Shown here in pieces: positions 1-5,898 of a stretch of DNA of 11,639 bases. Location: the NCBI GenBank assembly GCA_947631655.1, contig CANRME010000031.1, positions 1-11,639 of the forward strand. Reading direction: 5' to 3'. Below the pieces are notes generated by a model. It saw only the letters and a program-made list of their open reading frames with translations, searched no databases and was not told where the DNA came from. Source of the stretch: an uncultured Bacilli bacterium (GTDB lineage: Bacteria > Bacillota_I > Bacilli_A > RF39 > UBA660). How positions within the stretch are numbered: the first letter of the stretch is position 1; every line of letters starts with the position of its first letter. The position numbers and the translations under genes were made by a program.

Positions 1-699
1 AAATCATATACTGGAGACATTAAAATTTTTGGTTTAGATAACCGTAAGAATGAGAGTGAAATAAAAGAAGATATCGGCGTTGTATTAGATGATATGTTTT
101 TTCCTGAAATTCTTACTCCAAATGATATCAATAATACAATGAATGGTATTTATAAAAATTGGGATTCTAAAATGTTTAATGATTATTTAAAAGAATTTGC
201 TTTACTGCCTAATAAACAAATTAAAACTTTTTCTAAAGGTATGCGTAAAAAACTAGAAATTGCAACCGCCCTATCTCATCATCCTAAACTTTTAATATTA
301 GATGAACCAACCTCTGGACTTGATCCCGTGGCTCGAGCCGAAGTAATCCAAATATTTCAAAGTATCTTAGAAAAAGAAGAATGTTCAATCTTACTTTCTA
401 GTCATATTACTACCGATTTAGAACATATTGCAGATTATATAACTTTTATAAATAATGGTGAAATTATATTATCTAAAACAACTAATGAATTATTAGATAA
501 TTATGGAATTGTAAAATGTAGTGAAAAAGAATTTAAAAATATTAATAAAAAAGATTATCTTAAATATAAAAAATCAAAATATGAATACGAGGTCTTAATT
601 TCTAATAAAAAAGAATTCAAAACTAAATATAATATTTCAATAATTGATAAAATAACTTTAGATGACCTTATGGTTTTAATGATTAAGGGGGAAGAATAA
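1..699 (+). CDS. ABC transporter ATP-binding protein (5' partial)
   Basis: This is the cytoplasmic ATPase of an ABC-2 type exporter; it hydrolyses ATP to drive the permease encoded next. The frame is open to base 1, so the start and Walker A loop lie outside the window; 232 residues are visible. In the visible part, GDIKIFG (residues 5-11) is the strand after the P-loop helix, SKGMRKK (78-84) is a variant ABC signature, LLILDEP (97-103) is Walker B with its catalytic Glu, SGLDP (105-109) is the D-loop, and SSHI with His135 is the switch histidine. The C-terminal 80 residues are lysine-rich and diverged, as is common in drug, bacteriocin or peptide exporter ATPases. The stop shares one base with the start of the permease gene (TAATG), so the two are translationally coupled. 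Substrate unknown. Confidence 0.93.
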   Translation, partial: KSYTGDIKIFGLDNRKNESEIKEDIGVVLDDMFFPEILTPNDINNTMNGIYKNWDSKMFNDYLKEFALLPNKQIKTFSKGMRKKLEIATALSHHPKLLILDEPTSGLDPVARAEVIQIFQSILEKEECSILLSSHITTDLEHIADYITFINNGEIILSKTTNELLDNYGIVKCSEKEFKNINKKDYLKYKKSKYEYEVLISNKKEFKTKYNISIIDKITLDDLMVLMIKGEE

Positions 700-1331
700 T
701 GATAGGATTTATAAAAAAAGATTTAGCCATGATTAAAAGTAACTTTAAATTATTAGGAGTACTTCTTATCGTCTATGCTATAATGGGTTTAATGGAAAAA
801 ATGGATATCTCCTTTATCTTACCATTTATGTGTGTCATGATAATGGTTTCTTCATTTAGTTATGATAACTATAATAAATGGGATGCTTATTCTATCTCCC
901 TACCCAACGGCAGAAAAAATAGTGTTAAATCTAAATATCTAACAACCATTTTAATGACTCTCATTGTTGCTATAATTACAACTCTTTTATCTTTTGCTAT
1001 TTCTTATATTAATATCAAAACTATTAATTATGAACAAATATTAGTAACAATGCTTGGTACTGTTTTTGGTACCCTTCTCGTTTTAACAATTATGTACCCT
1101 ATTATCTATAAGTTTGGTCTTGAAAAAGCCAGAATTGGTATTTTTCTTCTCGTCTTTGGTATCGTAATTATTGGTAGTTTACTAGCCAGTTATATCGATT
1201 TATCCAGTATTTTTAAATCATTATCTTTTCTAGAAAATTATTTAGTAATTATTCTAATCCTATTAACTATTATAATGGTTTATGCTTCTTATAAAATATC
1301 TCTAAAAATATTTAGTAAAAAAGAGTTCTAG
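699..1331 (+). CDS. ABC-2 type transporter permease (ABC2_membrane_5-like)
   Basis: This 210-residue membrane protein is the permease partner of the upstream ATPase. Six hydrophobic segments can be drawn at about residues 17-31, 37-53, 80-102, 113-133, 143-164 and 181-199. Between helices 2 and 3 lies a polar stretch, YDNYNKWD (55-62) then SLPNGRKNSVKSKY (67-80). It matches the 'lpvsRk..vkaKY' coupling segment of the ABC2_membrane_5 family, the family of the staphylococcal phenol-soluble-modulin exporter permeases. The start overlaps the ATPase stop by one base, after an AAGGGGGAAGA ribosome site inside the preceding gene. Such pairs usually export peptides or drugs and often sit next to a regulator; here an Xre regulator follows. 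The substrate cannot be read from sequence. Confidence 0.88.
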   Translation: MIGFIKKDLAMIKSNFKLLGVLLIVYAIMGLMEKMDISFILPFMCVMIMVSSFSYDNYNKWDAYSISLPNGRKNSVKSKYLTTILMTLIVAIITTLLSFAISYINIKTINYEQILVTMLGTVFGTLLVLTIMYPIIYKFGLEKARIGIFLLVFGIVIIGSLLASYIDLSSIFKSLSFLENYLVIILILLTIIMVYASYKISLKIFSKKEF

Positions 1332-1343
1332 AAAAAGAACTCT
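1322..1343. terminator. Hairpin overlapping the permease stop codon
   Basis: AGAGTTCT (1322-1329) and AGAACTCT (1336-1343) form a perfect 8-bp stem with a 6-nt loop containing the end of the TAG stop. On the + strand only a weak T stretch follows, so termination of the exporter operon would be inefficient. On the - strand the hairpin is followed by six T, a better terminator shape, though no - strand gene is present. Possibly bidirectional or an mRNA end stabiliser. Confidence 0.4.
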
Positions 1344-1358
1344 CACTTTATGTCCTAT

Positions 1359-1376
1359 AAAATACTCGAGTATTTT
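1359..1376. promoter_or_regulatory. Perfect 18-bp palindrome, candidate operator
   Basis: AAAATACTCGAGTATTTT is a perfect 18-bp palindrome. It fills the space immediately upstream of the TATAAT box at 1379-1384, where a bound repressor would block RNA polymerase. It lies just upstream of an Xre-type HTH gene and downstream of the exporter genes, so autoregulation by that protein is the simplest reading (inference). Confidence 0.5.
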
Positions 1377-1378
1377 TA

Positions 1379-1384
1379 TATAAT
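1379..1384 (+). promoter_or_regulatory. -10 box for the first Xre gene
   Basis: A perfect TATAAT lies 23 nt before the ATG at 1408, with AAAGGAAGAAG as ribosome site. No convincing -35 is seen; the candidate region upstream is occupied by the 18-bp palindrome. Confidence 0.5.
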
Positions 1385-1407
1385 TCTTTTTAGAAAGGAA
1401 GAAGTTT

Positions 1408-1917
1408 ATGAATCAAGAAAAAATCGGTAAATTTATTGCAACCTGTCGAAAAGAACAAAATTTAAACCAAGAACAACTCGCCGAAAAATTAGGAGTATCA
1501 TCTAAATCAATAAGTCGTTGGGAAAATGGAAGAACTCTTCCCGATTACGCCATAATAAAAGATTTATGTAAAACTTTAAACATAAGTATTAATGAATTAT
1601 TTAGTGGTAAAAAAATAGAAAGTAAAAACTTTAAAGAAATTGCTGATAACAATCTATTAAATGCTTTAGAAAATAGTTCCTTTACTCTAAAAGAAAAAAT
1701 AAAATATTATGGAGATAAATGGGATAAAGAACATTTCTTTGAATTAACTATTGCCATGATTATTATTATTGGATTTATAATTTATGGTTTTATAAAAGAT
1801 AATGGAATACAATTTATATTTATGATTATTGGTTTTACTTATGGAATATGGGAAAATAATAGAAAGAAAGCTTATATTGAAAGAAATGCTTATAAACAAA
1901 TAAAAGATAAAAAGTAA
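1408..1917 (+). CDS. Xre-family HTH regulator with C-terminal membrane segments
   Basis: This is a putative membrane-tethered one-component transcription regulator of 169 residues. Residues 6-64 are a Cro/C1-type helix-turn-helix: RKEQNLNQEQLAEKLGV carries helices 1-2, SSKSISRWENG (31-41) the recognition helix, and LPDYAIIKDLCKTLNISINEL the packing helices. A charged linker (65-108) leads to two hydrophobic segments at about 111-128 and 133-147, then a basic tail; with the HTH inside, both ends should be cytoplasmic. The first 70 residues are about two-thirds identical by eye to those of the Xre protein at 5157-5867, while the membrane parts differ. Its own promoter contains a perfect palindrome, suggesting autoregulation, and the exporter upstream is a plausible second target. 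The signal sensed is unknown. Confidence 0.87.
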   Translation: MNQEKIGKFIATCRKEQNLNQEQLAEKLGVSSKSISRWENGRTLPDYAIIKDLCKTLNISINELFSGKKIESKNFKEIADNNLLNALENSSFTLKEKIKYYGDKWDKEHFFELTIAMIIIIGFIIYGFIKDNGIQFIFMIIGFTYGIWENNRKKAYIERNAYKQIKDKK

Positions 1918-1949
1918 ACCTTTAGTGTGTTTAAAAATTATCTATTAAA

Positions 1950-1958
1950 TGTTATAGT
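1950..1958 (+). promoter_or_regulatory. Extended -10 promoter for the second Xre gene
   Basis: TGT followed by TATAGT (1953-1958) forms an extended -10 element, 23 nt before the ATG. TTTAAA at 1930-1935 is a 4/6 match to a -35 with a 17-bp spacer. The ribosome site is AAAGGAGAA. Confidence 0.5.
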
Positions 1959-1981
1959 TATTTTCCGAAAGGAGAAATATT

Positions 1982-2488
1982 ATGAACCAAGAACGTATTG
2001 GTAAATTTATTGCTAAACAAAGAAAATTAAAAGAATTGACCCAAGAAGAACTAGCGGAAAAACTAGGTATTACTAAAAATGCCGTCAGTAAATGGGAACG
2101 AGGATTATGTTTAATGGATATGTCCTTATTAAAACCTCTTAGTGAAATATTAGGTGTATCTATAAATGAAATCCTAGCGGGTGAAAAAATAGAAGAAAAG
2201 GATATTCCAAAAAAGAGTGAAGAAAATATTATTAAATTAACGGAATTAGTAAATTTAAAATCGATGAAATATGGAATTATTGGGATGGCTTTATTCTCTA
2301 TCGTTTTAATACTAATCGCTTTTTTTAAAGATACTAATATGGCATCTATTGTTAGCTTATTATGTGCTTATAACTGTGTTACCTTCTTAAGTCGTTATAA
2401 AATAAGAAAAGATAATACTGACCTATTTATCGGTATAATGTTTTTTTGTGGCGTTATTTGTAATACCATCGCTTTTATTCTTTCCTAG
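1982..2488 (+). CDS. Xre-family HTH regulator with three membrane helices
   Basis: This 168-residue putative regulator starts with the same MNQE-IGKFIA block as its two paralogues in the window. The HTH spans about residues 6-64, with TKNAVSKWERG as recognition helix, different at the DNA-contacting positions from its paralogues, so its operator should differ. The usual NG..LPD after the Trp is replaced by RGLCLMD. After a charged linker (70-95), three hydrophobic segments lie at about 96-115, 119-136 and 147-167, ending at the last residue. With the HTH inside, the C-terminus should reach the outer face but carries no extracytoplasmic domain. It has its own promoter and ends in TAG. Target and signal are unknown; the helices themselves may be the sensor. 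Confidence 0.87.
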   Translation: MNQERIGKFIAKQRKLKELTQEELAEKLGITKNAVSKWERGLCLMDMSLLKPLSEILGVSINEILAGEKIEEKDIPKKSEENIIKLTELVNLKSMKYGIIGMALFSIVLILIAFFKDTNMASIVSLLCAYNCVTFLSRYKIRKDNTDLFIGIMFFCGVICNTIAFILS

Positions 2489-2507
2489 CAATAATTTAAG
2501 TAATGTT

Positions 2508-2530
2508 TTATAATAATTACCAAGAGATGA
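2508..2530 (+). promoter_or_regulatory. -10 box and ribosome site before the DUF1848 gene
   Basis: TATAAT at 2509-2514 lies 22 nt before the ATG. AAGAGATGA (2522-2530) is the likely ribosome site; GAGATGAT matches seven of eight positions of GAGGTGAT, complementary to the 16S tail. Nearly the same stretch occurs at 5871-5892. No clear -35. Confidence 0.5.
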
Positions 2531-2536
2531 TTTAAA

Positions 2537-3466
2537 ATGATTATTAATACCGGAATGCGTACTGATATACCCGCTTTTTATTCTAAATGGTTATTAAATA
2601 GAATAAAAGAAGGATACGTTTATGTAAGAAATCCTTACTATCGTCATCAAGTAACTAAATATAGTTTAAACCCTAATGTTGTTGATTGTCTTGCTTTTTG
2701 TACTAAAAACCCTCGTCCTTTACTACCCTATTTAAAAGAATTAAATAAATATAAACAATTTTGGTTTGTTACGATAACTCCCTATGGTAAAGATATTGAA
2801 CCAAATGTTCCCGATAAAAAAGAAGTAATAGCAGATTTTAAAAAATTATCTACTCATTTAGGTAAAAATGCTGTTGCTCTTCGCTATGACCCCATCTTCA
2901 TAAATGAAAAATTTGATGTTAATATGCATATAAAATGCTTTGCTAAACTACTAAGCGAACTTAAAGGTTACACGGATGATTGTACTATAAGTTTTATTGA
3001 TATGTATGATAAAGTAAAAAGAAATGCTCCCAATCTAAGACCACCAACTATAGAAGAACAGATTGAACTTGCTAAAGCCTTTGCTAAAATTGGTAAAGAA
3101 AATAATATAACCATTCACGCTTGTTGTGAAAAATCATTTTTAAAAGATTATGGTTTAGATATCACTGGCTGTATGAGTAAAGAAATTATAGAAAAAGCTA
3201 TAGGTAACAAATTAAATGCTCCTAAAAATAAAAGTAAACGTATCGGTTGTAATTGTTTGCTTGGTAATGATATTGGTGCTTATAATACTTGTATGCATTT
3301 ATGTACTTATTGCTATGCCAATGCTAATCCCTCTTTAGTTAAAGAAAATTTTAAAAAACACGATCCTCACTCCCCTTTTCTAATTGGCAACTTAGAACCC
3401 GAAGATAAAATTACGAAAGCTAAACAGGAAAATTGGATAAATAAGCAAATTAGTTTCTTAAATTAA
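2537..3466 (+). CDS. DUF1848 protein with C-terminal radical-SAM-like cysteines
   Basis: This 309-residue protein matches the DUF1848 family from end to end, with no determined function that I know of. The N-terminus has the typical TGMRTDIPAF and a conserved pair Cys51/Cys55 (DCLAFCTKNP). The middle, with VTITPYG (78-84) and ALRYDPIF (114-121), looks like barrel strands. The C-terminus holds GCNCLLGNDIGAYNTC (237-252), then CMHLCTYCYAN. Cys252, Cys256 and Cys259 give CX3CX2C, the pattern that binds the [4Fe-4S] cluster of radical SAM enzymes, with Cys238 and Cys240 just before. In ordinary radical SAM proteins this motif is near the N-terminus; here it lies after the barrel-like part. The gene has its own -10 box and no obvious operon partner. 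I infer an Fe-S protein; the reaction is unknown. Confidence 0.92.
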   Translation: MIINTGMRTDIPAFYSKWLLNRIKEGYVYVRNPYYRHQVTKYSLNPNVVDCLAFCTKNPRPLLPYLKELNKYKQFWFVTITPYGKDIEPNVPDKKEVIADFKKLSTHLGKNAVALRYDPIFINEKFDVNMHIKCFAKLLSELKGYTDDCTISFIDMYDKVKRNAPNLRPPTIEEQIELAKAFAKIGKENNITIHACCEKSFLKDYGLDITGCMSKEIIEKAIGNKLNAPKNKSKRIGCNCLLGNDIGAYNTCMHLCTYCYANANPSLVKENFKKHDPHSPFLIGNLEPEDKITKAKQENWINKQISFLN

Positions 3467-3473
3467 TCTTTTA

Positions 3474-3482
3474 TGTTATTAT
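3474..3482 (+). promoter_or_regulatory. Extended -10 before the small anchored protein gene
   Basis: TGT followed by TATTAT (3477-3482) is an extended -10 candidate, 21 nt before the ATG at 3504. TGGAGGA is the ribosome site. No -35 seen. The distance to the start matches that of most genes in the window. Confidence 0.4.
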
Positions 3483-3503
3483 ATTTATAGAAATGGAGGA
3501 TTT

Positions 3504-4067
3504 ATGAAAAAAGGTCTTAAAATTACTTTAATTGTTATAGGAGTTTTATTATGTTTAGTTATCGTTGATACCTTACAAGCTAAAATATTTAATAATGCTC
3601 CCCTATTAAAAATAAGAGAAAATTTAGATGGCGGAAACACTGATTACATTGATAAAGGTATATTTGTTAATTTCTATCATTGTAATAACGATGAAAAAAA
3701 TACTACTTGGAAATGGACAAAATATGCTTGTCCCGTTTCTGTAAAAACTCTTGATTTAACTTGTTTAAAAAATGAATTAGGAGGTTATATTACTTCTGAA
3801 AAAGTTACCCTTAAAGAAGAAAAACTAGAAAACATAATTAAATATAATGAAGAAGATGTTGAATACTCTTATGTTATGAAAAGTAAGTTAGGTATTTACA
3901 TCATTATTAAAGCTACTGATAATCCTATAAAAGAATTAGATAAATACTTCGCTAAAGAGTATAAAGGATACCTTACAACTACTAATAACGACTATAAGAT
4001 TTATGTTTATAATAATGAAAACGACTTTAATTTAGATGATACTATAGAAAACTGTTTAGTAGATTAA
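3504..4067 (+). CDS. Membrane-anchored extracytoplasmic protein of unknown function
   Basis: This 187-residue protein has one N-terminal hydrophobic segment (about 7-22) after a basic start (MKKGLK). There is no lipobox and no clear cleavage site, so it is probably anchored with the rest outside. The first part of the outer domain has NNAPLLKI (30-37), then Y48-I-D50 and Cys60 in FYHC. The same order (hydrophobic helix, N-x-A-P-x-x-K/R-I, a gap of about ten residues, Y-x-D, then a Tyr/Phe-rich stretch ending in Cys) is found in the C-terminal tail of the Xre regulator at 5157-5867. Further Cys residues lie at 76, 87 and 184. I recall many small anchored Firmicute proteins with a similar 'AP.F.I ... 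GLGY.V' start but cannot name a characterised one. It has its own promoter. Confidence 0.75.
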   Translation: MKKGLKITLIVIGVLLCLVIVDTLQAKIFNNAPLLKIRENLDGGNTDYIDKGIFVNFYHCNNDEKNTTWKWTKYACPVSVKTLDLTCLKNELGGYITSEKVTLKEEKLENIIKYNEEDVEYSYVMKSKLGIYIIIKATDNPIKELDKYFAKEYKGYLTTTNNDYKIYVYNNENDFNLDDTIENCLVD

Positions 4068-4106
4068 ATTAGAATTACTTTTAATAACCACTATAAAATT
4101 TAAATT

Positions 4107-4140
4107 AGTTTAAATATATTTTTAAACTTTTTTTCTTTTT
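4107..4140 (+). terminator. AT-rich Rho-independent terminator
   Basis: AGTTTAAA (4107-4114) and TTTAAACT (4121-4128) form an 8-bp stem with a 6-nt loop, followed by TTTTTTCTTTTT. The stem is AT-rich and therefore weak, but the T tract is long. It would end transcripts from upstream before the ORF6N promoter. Confidence 0.55.
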
Positions 4141-4143
4141 GTC

Positions 4144-4173
4144 TTGACGAACATAGGTTTGCTGATATATAAT
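4144..4173 (+). promoter_or_regulatory. Strong sigma-A type promoter of the ORF6N gene
   Basis: TTGACG (4144-4149, 5/6 to consensus) and TATAAT (4168-4173, perfect) are separated by 18 bp. It is the best -35/-10 pair in the window; a perfect AAGGAGG ribosome site (4193-4199) follows, 9 nt before the start. Most neighbours lack a recognisable -35. Confidence 0.75.
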
Positions 4174-4208
4174 TATTTTACAAGTAGAAAATAAGGAGGT
4201 TTTATAAA

Positions 4209-5081
4209 ATGAACGAATTGATAATAAGTAATACTAAAATTGAAGATATGATCTATGAAATAAGAGGTAAACAAGTTATGCTTGATTCTGATTTAGCTAA
4301 ACTTTATGAATGTAAAAACGGAACAAAATCTATTAACCTAGCAGTTAAAAGACATAGTAAAAGATTCCCTGAGCGTTTTATGTTTCAACTTACATTAGAA
4401 GAAACTAACGAATTGCGGTTTCAATCTGAAACCGCAAATAATATGAGTAGGAGTTTACCATATGCATTTACAGAACAAGGTGTTGCAATGTTAGCAACGA
4501 TTTTAAATACAAGTGTTGCTGAAGAAATTAGCATTGCTATTATGGATGCTTTTGTTAAAATGCGAAGATATATTTCCACTAATTTAATTGAACAAAAATA
4601 TATTAATAATCAAGTTTTAAAAAATACCGAAGATATTAAGTTATTACAAGAGTCATTTAATAAATTAAATGAAAAACAAAAGATTAGTGAAATATATTTT
4701 AATGGTCAAATATTTGATGCTTATTCTAAAATATTAGATATTTTTAAAAAAGCTAAAAATAACTTAATTATAATTGATGCTTATGCCGATAATACTTTAT
4801 TAGATATTGTAAAAAGATTAAATATAAATGTAACGATAATAACTAAAGCAAATAATTTATTAACAAAACAAGATATTGAAAAGTATAATAAACAATATCA
4901 TAATTTGAGTGTTAAATATGATAATACCTTTCATGATAGATATTTTATCTTAGATAAAACAGAAGTATATCATTGTGGAACAAGTATTAATCGAATTGGG
5001 TATAAAACATTTTCCATTACTTTAATAAATGATAAAGATATATGTAATTTATTATTAAATAAGATAACTAATGTAACCTAA
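4209..5081 (+). CDS. ORF6N-domain protein with C-terminal PLD-like domain
   Basis: The 290-residue protein has two domains. Residues 8-120 are an ORF6N domain, a DNA-binding module related to KilA-N and typical of phage antirepressors: IYEIRGKQVMLDSDLAKLYE, AVKRHSKRFPERFMFQLT and the hallmark LPYAFTEQGVAML (83-95). A short coiled linker (about 130-160) leads to an alpha/beta domain: NGQIFDAYS, then IIIDAYADNTLLDIV, FHDRYFILD (241-249) and YHCGTSINRIGYKTFSI (254-270). That pattern resembles phospholipase D-like nucleases, but the catalytic HxK is replaced by His242-Asp243-Arg244, so nuclease activity is doubtful. Stand-alone copies of this architecture occur in many Firmicute and Bacteroidota genomes. 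With a terminator before it, a strong promoter and a perfect Shine-Dalgarno, it looks like an independently acquired unit. No other phage gene is nearby. Role unknown. Confidence 0.88.
   Translation: MNELIISNTKIEDMIYEIRGKQVMLDSDLAKLYECKNGTKSINLAVKRHSKRFPERFMFQLTLEETNELRFQSETANNMSRSLPYAFTEQGVAMLATILNTSVAEEISIAIMDAFVKMRRYISTNLIEQKYINNQVLKNTEDIKLLQESFNKLNEKQKISEIYFNGQIFDAYSKILDIFKKAKNNLIIIDAYADNTLLDIVKRLNINVTIITKANNLLTKQDIEKYNKQYHNLSVKYDNTFHDRYFILDKTEVYHCGTSINRIGYKTFSITLINDKDICNLLLNKITNVT
4413..4437. repeat. Perfect 11-bp inverted repeat inside the ORF6N gene
   Basis: TTGCGGTTTCA (4413-4423) and TGAAACCGCAA (4427-4437) are exact inverted copies separated by 3 nt. The stem is GC-richer than its surroundings and uses CGG and ACC codons. 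It encodes LRFQSETA, the variable loop in the middle of the ORF6N domain. It could be an mRNA hairpin slowing translation, a recombination scar, or chance. Confidence 0.7.
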
Positions 5082-5123
5082 AACTTGAACTCAACTTCTA
5101 ATTCGTGTTAAATTTAGAATAAT

Positions 5124-5129
5124 TATAGT
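5124..5129 (+). promoter_or_regulatory. -10-like box before the third Xre gene
   Basis: TATAGT lies 27 nt before the ATG at 5157, with GGAAAGGAG as ribosome site. No -35 is evident. A small inverted repeat, TTGAACTCAA (5085-5094), lies upstream right after the ORF6N stop and is only a weak operator candidate. Confidence 0.4.
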
Positions 5130-5156
5130 ATCTTGTAGAGGAAAGGAGCAAAAAAT

Positions 5157-5867
5157 ATGAATCAAGAACATATCGGTAAATTTATTGCTAAATGCCGAAA
5201 AGGAAAAAATTTGACCCAACAAGAACTCGCTGAAAAATTAGGAGTCACTGACCGTTCAATTTCCAAATGGGAAAACGGAAGGTGTTTACCAGATCTATCT
5301 TTATTTAATCCTCTATGTCAAGAACTAGATATTACTATTAATGAATTATTAAGTGGTGAAAAAATAAATAAAGAACATTATCAAGAAAAATTTGAAGAAA
5401 ATATCGTAAACACTATTGATTATTCTACTAAAAAATTAACTAAGTATAATTATCTTATTTCTTTACTTTTAATTATCTTTGGTCTTTTCATCGCCATCTC
5501 AGCCATTATGATTTTTCCAAGTGAAAGCAGTTGGGGTTCAATATATTCTGTTTTAGGCATCATAATATTTACAATTGGTATTGCACGAATTTCTAAATCT
5601 ATCATTTGGTATAAACGTTTATTAGTTATAGTTATAACTTTTATTAATGCCATGGGTATTCTATTATTAACAGATTATATAAACGTCAAACTAAATAATG
5701 AAGCGCCTATGTTTAGGATTATAACAACTACTACTAGTAATGTTATTTATTATGACACCCCTTTCTATGATGTTTATAGATGTTACTTTGATACTGATAA
5801 AGAATATTGGGTTGTAACTAAAAATAATCATCCTTCTATTAAAGATTTATTAAATTATTGCAAATAA
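5157..5867 (+). CDS. Xre HTH regulator, three helices, extracytoplasmic tail
   Basis: At 236 residues this is the longest of three related regulators here. Residues 6-64 form the Cro/C1-type HTH, with TDRSISKWENG as recognition helix, followed by LPDLSLFNPLCQELDITINELLSGEKI. Hydrophobic segments at about 97-120, 128-146 and 152-172 form three membrane helices, so with the HTH in the cytoplasm the last 60 residues should face outward. That tail has NEAPMFRI (181-188), Y-Y-D (198-200), Tyr207 and Cys209. It resembles the start of the outer domain of the anchored protein at 3504-4067. I infer a one-component sensor: outside ligand or envelope state, through helices, to a tethered DNA-binding domain. 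It has its own weak promoter; the MmcQ/YjbR gene 31 nt downstream also has one. Target unknown. Confidence 0.87.
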   Translation: MNQEHIGKFIAKCRKGKNLTQQELAEKLGVTDRSISKWENGRCLPDLSLFNPLCQELDITINELLSGEKINKEHYQEKFEENIVNTIDYSTKKLTKYNYLISLLLIIFGLFIAISAIMIFPSESSWGSIYSVLGIIIFTIGIARISKSIIWYKRLLVIVITFINAMGILLLTDYINVKLNNEAPMFRIITTTTSNVIYYDTPFYDVYRCYFDTDKEYWVVTKNNHPSIKDLLNYCK

Positions 5868-5868
5868 G

Positions 5869-5892
5869 TGTTATAATAACTCTAAGAGATGA
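5869..5892 (+). promoter_or_regulatory. Extended -10 and ribosome site before the YjbR-like gene
   Basis: TGT plus TATAAT (5872-5877) is an extended -10, 21 nt before the ATG. AAGAGATGA (5884-5892) is the likely ribosome site. The segment 5871-5892 is nearly identical to 2508-2530 upstream of the DUF1848 gene. Confidence 0.5.
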
Positions 5893-5898
5893 AAAAAT

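Noticed and set aside
4209..5081. A prophage remnant around the ORF6N gene
   Set aside because: No integrase, repressor pair, structural gene or attachment-site repeat is visible on either side; only this one phage-type gene is present.
5450..5653. Open frame of 67 codons on the - strand
   Set aside because: It lies wholly antisense to the membrane part of the third Xre gene; it has no family match and no ribosome site that I can see.
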